Below, piece after piece: positions 54,384 to 64,000 of a DNA stretch of 64,000 bases. Location of the stretch: contig NC_135258.1 of the NCBI RefSeq assembly GCF_964204865.1, forward strand, positions 17,462,916 through 17,526,915, written 5' to 3'. Within the stretch, counting starts at the first letter, position 1, and the number at the start of each line of letters is the position of its first letter. Position numbers and translations under genes: made by a program. The notes under the pieces were generated by a model. That model was not told the DNA's origin. It did not search any database and saw only the letters and a list, made by a program, of their open reading frames with translations. This DNA is from Styela clava. Taxonomy: Eukaryota; Chordata; Ascidiacea; Stolidobranchia; Styelidae.

Positions 54384-57300
54384 CTAATTCACCATTTCAA
54401 GTAGCGTTCTCCTCAAAGTCAATTTAAATCTAGTACACTTACCTATTAATAAAAAACTTATTCTTGCGGAGCAAGCCGCACAAGTGGGATCCGACCAAAC
54501 AACAACTTTATTTGTAGTTGTGCATAATACTCCATCACATTTTCCAGGTACAATGTCACTTCCTGAAAAAATCAAGATAAACTGTTGAGTCATGAAGCCT
54601 AAAAATGCCTTGTTCTACATAACATACTTTCTCAAATCAATCTTGTATGTAACCATGAATCAGAATCACCGTCTGCTTATTACGTCAAGAAAAATTACTC
54701 AAGCGTAAATCCACCAGGTGATACAATATTACCACGCGTCTTACTTTACAGGCGGTTCGTTCAATCAAACTAGTGTCTAATGAGTAAGCAATGTCTTATT
54801 TATTACTAACACAGCATAAAGCCGAAATTTTTTTTCAGACCAGAAAGCCCTCGTATACTGAGACAATATTGCACCTTGAACACTAAACTTCATATGCCCC
54901 ATTCGTTATCGTATTAAATATAAGCATATACAAACTTGAACAACGCAATATGATGTACTATTTCTTTCACGAAATTTCTTTAATTCCAAAAGTTTTAATT
55001 ATGAAATTAGTTTGCTTGACTTACCAGCAGGATACCATTTTTCTTCATAAAAACAACCTTGTGATGATGATGATGTATAATCGCTAGTTGACGATTGTGT
55101 GGCGCGAGTCAATATTTTGTTGACCAGGGTCGTCGAGAACACTACAATTTAAAAACAAAGATTTAAATCTCAGATAATATACTGGTGACCTCTAGGAATA
55201 CGCTCAACTAATGATGTATGATACCGTCGTCTTTAAAAATTCCACATAAATCAAATGAGCAACGGCAAAATGTAATTTGTCGTCATGACCACTTAGAATA
55301 TTTTCACATCCAACTGTCATGGGCTGATATGACTAACTTCGTAATACCAACCTACGGTACGCAGGCACGAATACCGAAATAGTGACCTCATGACGTTCCC
55401 ATTATGTCACCATAGGTCAGTAAAAGTTCGCTTCCTAAAATTTGTTCGTCATGTATCCCTTTGTTTTTGAGGAAATCCTAACTATATTTGGATTATATAG
55501 TATAAGTTGTGCTCTATATGCATTGTTCAATATATATTTTAGAAAGAAACCCGGATTAGATAATTGTCATTTGATTGCCTTGGGCATTTAGTTTTTAAAA
55601 GTTGTATATGATGAAAATTCCCTATACTGCAAAATATTTCTTGATGTGAAGGCTATTTTCATAAGTGTTATATAGCTAATTATGATTAGATCACGAGACA
55701 GAGGGAAAATCAATTGATTCAATTTAACCGTTTAATGACCGCCCCGAGAAAAATATATTAAACTTTCACACCAATTTTACATAATTCGTTACATGATAGT
55801 TTACTTTTATTTTAGAGTATTTTCATAGATTTACAAACGATTTGATTACTCACCATTATTAGGTGATGGGGATGGAGAAGCTTGGGAGTCTGGTGACCTA
55901 GTGGTTTCAATTTTGGGTGGTATTGATGACGTCAAAGGCGCTTTGGATGTGTCGATTTGTCGAGAGGTGGATGATTCAGTTTTTACAGTAGCTGAACATG
56001 AAAAAACAAAAGTCTACTTTATATGTTTTGAAAAAAATTAAACGCGATTGATTTGTGATCAGCCTGGCTTGAGGTCTTCGGAGAGTCTAATATCGGATTT
56101 TTAATCTACATAGTGGTGAAAGAATATGTATATTAAAATATATAGATGTTATAACGGCCTAAGTCGTTACACTCCATTCAACGATACATTATTTCCGATG
56201 GGGCCCCAAATCTGTTGGTCACCTACATTCGAAATATTTTATGAAGAGTAGATTTGCGTAAGATCATCAGACAAGTGGTCATTGATGCAACTACAAAAAC
56301 ATTCCGGGGAAGATGTGAGGATAGTATTACTTGCAGACTGGCCAGGTTTTAAAACTGTTATTTCAAGCCTCTGTTTTCCACTCGCAATTGCAAAAATACT
56401 CACTTGTAACATCTTGTGAACAATTAAACTCGTCTTCCCCTTCCAAACAATCGGATTTTCCATCACAAACCAGTTCGATGTTTATACATAAGTCTAAACA
56501 TGCAAATTCGTCGTCGCTGCAGTCTAGCTCGTAATCTTCATCCGGTATCGTGGATAATTCCTCAGTTGTGGTTGTGACAGGAATTGTCGTCGTGTTCACT
56601 GTAGAAATATGAAGTTCGCTTATCCGATGTTTTGACGAATGTGTGAATAATTATTAACATTTATTCCTCCTATCAATAATTTGCTATTCGTACACTATTA
56701 AAATGATAGACTAAATTGAAAATTTACTGTTGCGTAAATTATTGGCACAACCTAATCCGAAAACTTGGAATTAAAAAATTATAAATTTGAATGATAAATC
56801 GAATTCAACTAGGCCATAACAGCGCGTGCTATTTTTCATGACAACATAAGTTGACTTCAATTGTTGAAAATGTCATACCTGGTGATGACGAGTCACAGTT
56901 TTTCTCATCTGTGCCGTTGAAACAATGAATATTCCCATCGCATAGCTGGTGTTTGTAAATACAAAATCCGTCTCCACAATCTACCTGGTCATTGTTACAT
57001 TCGATAATACCTCCTGTAAATATGCAAGATAAATTTAGAAATGGAATAACTGATCGTTGTCCAAATTTATTTGAAATACCACTGGTGAGTCCGACACATT
57101 GTGACCACCAATATATTTGTCCTATCGTAGGCTAAAATACTATTCGTAAAAAATTTTTGGGATTTATAGAGATTCTTGATTACTATGAACATCTTCTCTA
57201 ATTTAAATTCCCGTTCAACGAACCAGTCAACAGAGCGGAGCCTAAACTCGTCAGATGGATTGATTACCCACATCTGGGAGCGCGATCCGTCAGTGGCCAT

Positions 57301-60011
57301 TCATAGCCTATCTAAAAAATCGTTCTATTTTTTGTATAGGAATACAAAGTATAGAAATATTGAAACAAAGATATTATTAGATTTTGAATTTCAGCGTGGG
57401 TGGGATTAGTCGGTCTACCGTCCCATTTTTACGGGTTAACAGTGGATCAAACAATGTTTATTGTCGCGATAAATTCCGGACGAAAGCGGAAACTAAATAT
57501 TGTCTGAATATGTAGTGGGAGGTTATGTCTATTTTCTGTCATCCATGAGCTAGATATAGATGGATTTTTGTTTTAATGGCCAAAAACAAATACAATCGGT
57601 TGCGACCATGCAACCATCCCAAAACGTACGTAAAGCGTTGACGTAGCGTTAACCATGCAGTTTGGCGCAAAAATCCCGAATGATTTCCAATTTATTTTAA
57701 ACAAGGCACCACTGTAACTATCACGAAGCCTAGTTGCTTGTGAATTGCTTTGTACCTGACCACTTTAGAAGGTGAAAAAAATTTCGGTCACAACTAGGCG
57801 AAAATATATCCATAAAACTATTTCAAAATATTTCAGCGGCATAGAAACCTCAACTAATAATTATATTTAGTTGATATATATACCAGTGCAATTAGCTTCA
57901 TCCGCTCCATCACCACAATCAGCTATTTTATCGCAAACTTGAGACTGTAGAATACATTCAGCATTTCCACAATCAAATTCATCGTTGGCACATCCGTAGT
58001 CATCATAATCGTCGTGATCTTCTGTCAAAACAAACTAATCTGTCAGGTTTTTCAATCGCATAGAGTAAAAGATCATATTTGTCAAAACAGGGATATTTAT
58101 TGGTAAAAGATTGCGTACATCCTACGCCTAAAGCAATTGCTAATTATTCTGTACAAATATGATATATATATATATATATTGAGATATTTGAGTACGGTCA
58201 TAACAATAATATTATTACAAGGATTCAGTGAATATTCTAGAAACTGTGGGTACGAAATTAGAGGCTCATCAATATTATAAAATTAAACTTTGGCAACATA
58301 TTAACTTAAGTCGTTTACAAAAGGCGTTGATCGTATTCGCGGTTGCCTAAGGTTATTACGTCCAACCTCAAGTCGACATGGTAAACAAATAAATTACGAT
58401 ATTGTCTGAGTTGAGGTTATTTTTATCGTGGCAATCAAATATAACGAAAAATGGTTTTGGAAAATTACGTAAACGATCAATCTGTATTCATAAGGTTATA
58501 GCTTATTCCTATAATAATCACAAGTTAATTTAACCCAAGAACACAATTTCGGGTTCCTAAAGGCGCGTGGGCAGCCGGGTAAAGGTGACACGAATGACTC
58601 TACGAAAAGATGGTAGTAGAATAAGGCCCGGAAAGTAGGGAAATAAACAAATTAATTTAATTTCTCTACTCTTCGTTGACTGTTACATCCATGAAGATGG
58701 TGATTTATGGGGATTTAATTGAAATCATTATTTTCCAATTTAAATTCAAGATCCTGACCCGCAAGTCCGTTAAACTAACTACTGCTCTTTTTAACATTTT
58801 TTTTTTCAAATTCGAGCAATTTATTTGACACAATATAAAGTTTTGAACCTAATTTTTAGCCACATGACGTGACTAAAGCGATGTATGCACTTCTAAAGCC
58901 TAAGGGCAAAAATTAAGGAGTTTGAATTCGCATTGAATAAAATTTTCGGGTGATTTTATGTTAAAAATTTATTACGTGATGCATCACATGATAAAGTGTT
59001 TTTTTATTCGGACATTTAGAGAAATCAGTAAGTGAGAAAATTTTAAGTACTCACCAGTTGAATTTGCCTCCAATGTTTCATTTTTTGTTTCAACCATTAC
59101 CTGACTCGTCACCTTTGAAAATAATCAAATGAGTATGTTATTTTTCTGCTTTAAAATATAATAATAAAAATAAAATAATAATAGTATCGAATTTTCAGCT
59201 ATATACTGTTACAAATATAGTCCAAATGACAATAAAAGACGTTTCTATTGTATTATTTTGATTTCTTCATATTCTACAATGATTTTAGTCATCTTGCATG
59301 TACATTGCAGTTTTAATCATACAGGGAAATAAATCATGTTCTGCATCTAAATTAGTCAATGCACGATTCGTACTTAATCAAGATGTAACGATTCCCGCAT
59401 TTAGTCAAGGATAATAAAATAAGGAGGAATGCCGTTGTCATGAGAATTTACTAGACGTCAATCGTGACGTAACCGAATTATACTGACCATACCTCTGAAA
59501 CGAAACAATAAATTTGTGTTGGTTTAATTTTGGATGGTACAGTTTGGCCTGGTTTAACCCATTACTCATTTTATTCTTATTCTATTGAACTCAAATCATT
59601 CACATTGCCAAAGCATAAAGAGAAATCAAAGCTTCGACTTTGCCACACTATATCCCGATTCCCGGGTTCACTTTTCCCAACTGGGGAGAGCTTTTGTGTT
59701 GTTGGCGAGAAATTTTGCTTTGTAATTGCGGTATCATTACTATTATTCTTTGGTTATATATATACTTATGCACACATTATAAACTACTTAAACGTGAGTT
59801 GGACTCGATTTGTTAGCCCGATTTATGATTTCTCCGGTATTTATAACAGAGTTGACATAATATCATTATTAAAATGGCAATTAACGAGGAATTCTCATTT
59901 CTAAGCAATGGAGAAGTAAATATGCCACTTTCTCGTGGGAAAAATTCTTCTTACCGTTTGCGAAGAAAAAACCAAGAAACACAATATTGACATCGTTGCT
60001 GGCAAATTCAT
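54384..60011 (-). CDS. Secreted modular protein: 3 LDLa, Ser/Thr-rich linker, VWC-like C-terminus
   Basis: Exons (minus order): 60011-59955 (signal peptide [19 protein letters not shown]), 59112-59055, 58021-57884, 57013-56879, 56598-56404, 55991-55854, 55141-55025, then 54562 onward. Modules from 59055 on are bounded by phase-1 introns. LDLa 1 ([13 protein letters not shown]...[10 protein letters not shown]), LDLa 2 ([16 protein letters not shown]) and LDLa 3 ([16 protein letters not shown]) keep the acidic Ca2+ cage. Thr- and Ser/Pro-rich segments follow ([21 protein letters not shown]), candidates for O-glycosylation. The end ([28 protein letters not shown]) resembles a single von Willebrand C domain. 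Reading through 54443 gives a stop at 54384-54386; a donor at 54442 (GTAAGT) means another 3' exon is possible, so the C-terminus is uncertain. About 319 residues precede that point. Likely extracellular; ligand unknown. Confidence 0.8.
58162..58179. repeat. (TA)n microsatellite
   Basis: Short dinucleotide run in the intron upstream of the first LDLa exon of the minus-strand gene. Confidence 0.85.
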
Positions 60012-62616
60012 TCTGTTTATCAACTGCTCTTGACGGTTATTGGATGAATGAGAATATATATATTAATATATTATTTTTGAAAATGGGTTTAATGATTAGT
60101 ACGTAAACCTTGAATGCAAAAACATTAATAAAGTAATTTATAAAATACATATTATACAAACGCAAGACCCGCGTTCCAACAATGCAATTTCATCATGTAT
60201 GACATTTTAAATTTGAAATAGATAAATAGGGAAGAATGAGTTATTTTAGTTTTTTATAAAGGACATTGTCTATCCATAATTCGATTTTATGTTAATGGAG
60301 AAATTTCAGTGATATCAAAAGCTATTCCTCAATAAGCAAAATGCCATCATTTATATGAAATATCTTTTTTTTACTCAAAATTTCTATATACTTTGATCTA
60401 AAAAAGTAAAAACAATTTAGAAAATCGTTGAACAGAAGAATTGCAAATAACAACCTATCATATTGTGCTTATAGTAATTACACTCTGTTATCTGTTTTCG
60501 AACGTGACTTGAGTCTGGTTTCCTCGTACTACGACATAAAGGAAGCTAACAGACCTCCAGGGATATATAATTACCTATTTGCTTAATACGCATTAGACTT
60601 TAAAGAAACCACTTGAATAAACCGCATGGCTTTGTCACGACGGCCGCGGTTACACAAAAAGGAACCTGATACAATTTCCGCGTACTTCTCAATATCAGAT
60701 GTTAAGTTACTACAAATTTCTAGAGTTTTGTTACCCCACTACAAAATTAATCCATGCTACAAAATTAATCCAAAACATAGTTTTTAAATTTAGCCTTTAA
60801 ATAAGCAATGCAATATTCACATTGCTACATCATCTGAATGATATCTAATTCAATTCATTACCATATATCACTATTACTTTGATTTTGCTGCAAACTAGTA
60901 TGACCATGTTATTGTGCTATCTGACCCTTGCGTACACCTATACCTAGCCTACAGTCCATTTATTGTCTTTTATCATTACTGTAAGGTGGTTGCTACTAAC
61001 TATGTATACTAAAAAATGAATTCGAGTCATATATATATATACCACCTACGCTTTTTCATCCTTAACATGCGTCTCAGGCGACAAGTCGAAAGACTTAAGA
61101 AATCTCGCAATCAGACAATTCCTATACTGTTGGCAATATTAATAAAATAAAACGTTACTTTTAAACGCAACTCACACGTTTTGTAATTGAATGATATGGA
61201 CTGCGTATCGAACTCAAATCAGACTAAAGTAACGTAACGACTGATAACAGTTTAAACACTGAGCGCTATATATTGAATATATGAAACTTACTGAAGAACA
61301 ATGTAACGCAAGTGAACTTTGTCACATTTCTCGTACCACACGCGCGCATAGATATGAGAAGGGCACCATGAATACCATCAATTAAATAAAATTTCCCATT
61401 AGCAATGCCCTATATGGGAAAGTCTTTTTTCCTCTTACTGATACCAAAAGCGTTTTGACTGTGCGAGAGATAACGTAAATGGCTGCCTATTCTTATAAGT
61501 AAAAGTTGTTCCATTATATTAGCCTGAAGCGTTTCAAACTTGCTTCACAGCAATCTGATTCAGGGTTTCTGTAGTTTCATCTAATTATAGTTTTTTCATG
61601 AGACATATCACTTTTGACGCTACCTTTATTTTTACATATTTACACTTGTATATATATATATATATAAAACATTCAATCCTAGACACCGAAACCAACTGAT
61701 TAATATTATTCATCACTCAGTGGCATGGCGGCCCTGAACTAAAACGTAATATATTTCTGACCTTTGAACGTGACTGACCAAAGTGTTCAGGGTTTTTTAT
61801 GCTTTTTTTGCGCGGTGACACATACCAATATTATTTGAATGAAAAGCGCTAATACAAGTATTTCAGCGGTAAAATAGGGAACGAGATCATCCTATCAAAA
61901 TTTTTCTAGTCTGTCAACATTTATCTGTTACACAAAAAAATTGAAAGCACTTGTTGTGAACTTGAAAAATTCTTCGATATATAATTGAAACAACTATACC
62001 AAACCATTTCAACTTGGATGGATGTCGACCTCCAACACTAAGAAATCACTCATCCAAGCCGCATATGACGTAGTTAAGTTATAGGTAAGTTATATTGATA
62101 ACTGAGACTACATAAGTGGTAGATTTCAAATCTCGAGAATCATTCCATCATTTGAGTATATTTATAAAAATTATCGACATTTATATTATTTTACGCCAAA
62201 GATTTTAATTTATTAAATTGGAGGCATTCCAAATAGTTTGCTTTCTTTACCAACTAATTAATCTATTTCTTATTCCAAATAATATTATTTGTTGGTAATT
62301 AGAATGTTAATTATTGAACTACCGCTGAAAGTCACATTGTATAATCATCATAATTTTAAAATATAATAATGTACTTAATATGTTGCTTTAAAATACTTTA
62401 ATATATAATCAATTGTCGTAAGGGAGCAACGAATTCAAATTACGAAAAACATGAAAATCCTCGTGATTGCCTAGTCCGGCAGAATCGGGCTTTAACATTG
62501 TTTTGGGACATAAAGTTTTTTTATTGTTTAGATATAATGTAGATGACATAAAAAATGATACCCAGGTGGGTGTGGAGTATATAATGTTGAGCAATTTTTT
62601 TTTTTAATGGATTTTA
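60012..62616. other. Upstream intergenic region, no gene seen
   Basis: It should include the promoter of the minus-strand gene starting at 60011. A (TA)n tract lies at about 61650-61667. No supported coding sequence. Confidence 0.4.
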
Positions 62617-62715
62617 AGTATTTGTACCAAGATGACGCACAACCTGAATCCTAACCTGGTACACATGCAATGTTCAGGTTGTGCGCCATCTTGGTACGAA
62701 TACTTCGGGAGCACC
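62617..62715. repeat. Fold-back repeat, family copy 5
   Basis: The left arm AGTATTTGTACCAAGATGAC, with GCACAACCTGAA, is matched by TTCAGGTTGTGCGCCATCTT and GGTACGAATACTTCGGGAG. The outermost left arm bases seem missing. Confidence 0.85.
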
Positions 62716-64000
62716 TTTTCATTCAAAACAATTATTTCATAGCTACATGGGTTAGTTTTTAATACATAGTAACATTGCATCTCCTTACAATGTCAGAAAT
62801 TCAATTTTAGTAGAATAAATGGTAGTTTATTTCACTCATATAAGCCAAGATTCTTTTGCGCTCGTCAAACTACATTTGTGTTGCTGCGGGCATTTCCTTT
62901 TCCTGCTTAAAGCTTAGGGACTTGGGAAATATTTTATTAGTTGAAATGGATTGGAATATTCTAACTCGTCTTTTACTCCGAACAAGACCATATAAAACCA
63001 CCCACTGGTATCTAACGATGTGTAACGTGTTTTCTTTTGGAAGAACCGGAACCTTCCAGGTGCAGCATTGACTTTTGCCAAATCAATATATCCTTGTGGA
63101 GATAGAAGGTATGCGTAAGCGAAACCGAGATGTGCACCTGTTATGCCAACATAGTTGAGTCAAACATTTTGATCACTAGTACCTCACACACATTTACCTG
63201 CGTGCTTCGGTTGTACGTAGTAACGCGCACATTTTTGCGAACAAGCATCAAATTCCACTTGTTTATTGAGCTATAGGTTTCTTGAAGAGCTTTTGTGTAT
63301 GATTTCATTCCATAGAATTTGTATGCTGTTTTAAAGGATTCTAGTTTCAGCCTTCATTCATTCAAACCGCGTGTTGGAAGTAAGTTTTGTAATACTGCGT
63401 GTTGGTTTTCAAATGGTTATTTATATCCATCACTTGACATCCTTAAATCGGTGATGCCAGTAAATCTTTAATACAAAAAAATCAGTATCATCTGCAATAA
63501 AAACAGCAGTACCTACTCAAATGACTCATACTACTCGTACTCATATTATCTGCTCAATCGCGTGCCTCTTAACAGTTTACATGAGTGCCAATTGGTATCC
63601 AAGCTCAGCCAGTGACAAAAAGTTTCGGACTGCGGTTGGCGTGACGAAATGTTTTTAAATATATAATCCACAATAAGTTTGATGCATATTACTGAAAGTT
63701 ACGCCTTATATGTCTTTTCCCATTGCACTATTCCTTTACTGATTTAATATGACGCTATCTGACATAGTTTTTCAAGTGTGTAGATAGGTATAATCTTTTT
63801 CACGCTGTTCAGATGGGAATGCGCGAATATATCGGAGAATCGCTAATATTGGTTTGCAATGCGATGAAATCCAATCTTGGCATTTCTGCCCCTCGCAACT
63901 GCTGCGTATATTTATCGGAGAAGTTCTGTGGCGTGGTTATCTAATGAAGAACACATGGGAGTATTTTTTCCACTTCTCCACTACTCTTAAACCTTGACAT
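62716..64000. other. Window end, no gene seen
   Basis: No open frame with splice-supported coding character. An exon of a neighbouring gene cannot be excluded near the edge. Confidence 0.35.

Noticed and set aside
59530-59904. 124-codon open frame on the plus strand
   Set aside because: No matching splice or family signal, and it lies in the intron next to the signal-peptide exon of the minus-strand gene.

Overview
This is eukaryotic, AT-rich, intron-dense animal DNA. Genes are built from short exons, mostly 60-290 bases, with GT-AG splice sites. I assembled gene models by hand from open frames, splice sites and phase continuity. Gene content suggests an invertebrate animal: a type II membrane C-type lectin, a nicotinic-type receptor, modular LDLa proteins, a TDRD1-type Tudor protein and a Kelch-like protein. 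Gene density and the CD94-like lectin layout recall ascidian tunicates, but that assignment is inference.

Layout. (1) 1-3305, +: 3' part of a single-pass membrane protein with a CLCA/FN3-like ectodomain. (2) 3908-9156, -: complete secreted trypsin-like serine protease with LDLa and TSP1 modules; one intron holds a decayed LDLa exon and another a fold-back repeat. (3) 10768-17146, +: complete 14-exon BTB-BACK-Kelch protein with an unusual 216-residue tail. (4) 18512-20765, +: type II C-type lectin-like receptor with a one-base frameshift in an A run. (5) 22537-28159, +: complete 12-exon nicotinic-receptor-like subunit. (6) 29260-32655, -: unrecognised 319-residue protein. (7) 33440-40340: transposon and repeat island (5'-truncated LINE with a tandem-repeat tail, tandem duplications, a hAT-like element, a long fold-back element). 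(8) 40500-45346, +: RRM-MYND-4xTudor protein of TDRD1 type, most of it in one 3.8-kb exon. (9) 46000-52540: second repeat island, with a 2.2-kb hAT relic and a 155-bp hAT-like element, both with perfect 8-bp target duplications. (10) 54384-60011, -: secreted protein with three LDLa modules, a Ser/Thr-rich stretch and a VWC-like end. (11) 60012-64000: no gene recognised.

The genes do not form one pathway; this is an ordinary animal gene neighbourhood. The least ordinary signals are a five-copy fold-back repeat family with a YY1-like core in its arms, the giant TDRD1 exon, the Kelch tail, the frameshifted lectin, a fossil LDLa exon and a frame-switching 41-base exon in the first gene. I saw no CRISPR array, no tRNA or rRNA gene, and no convincing new multi-gene system.
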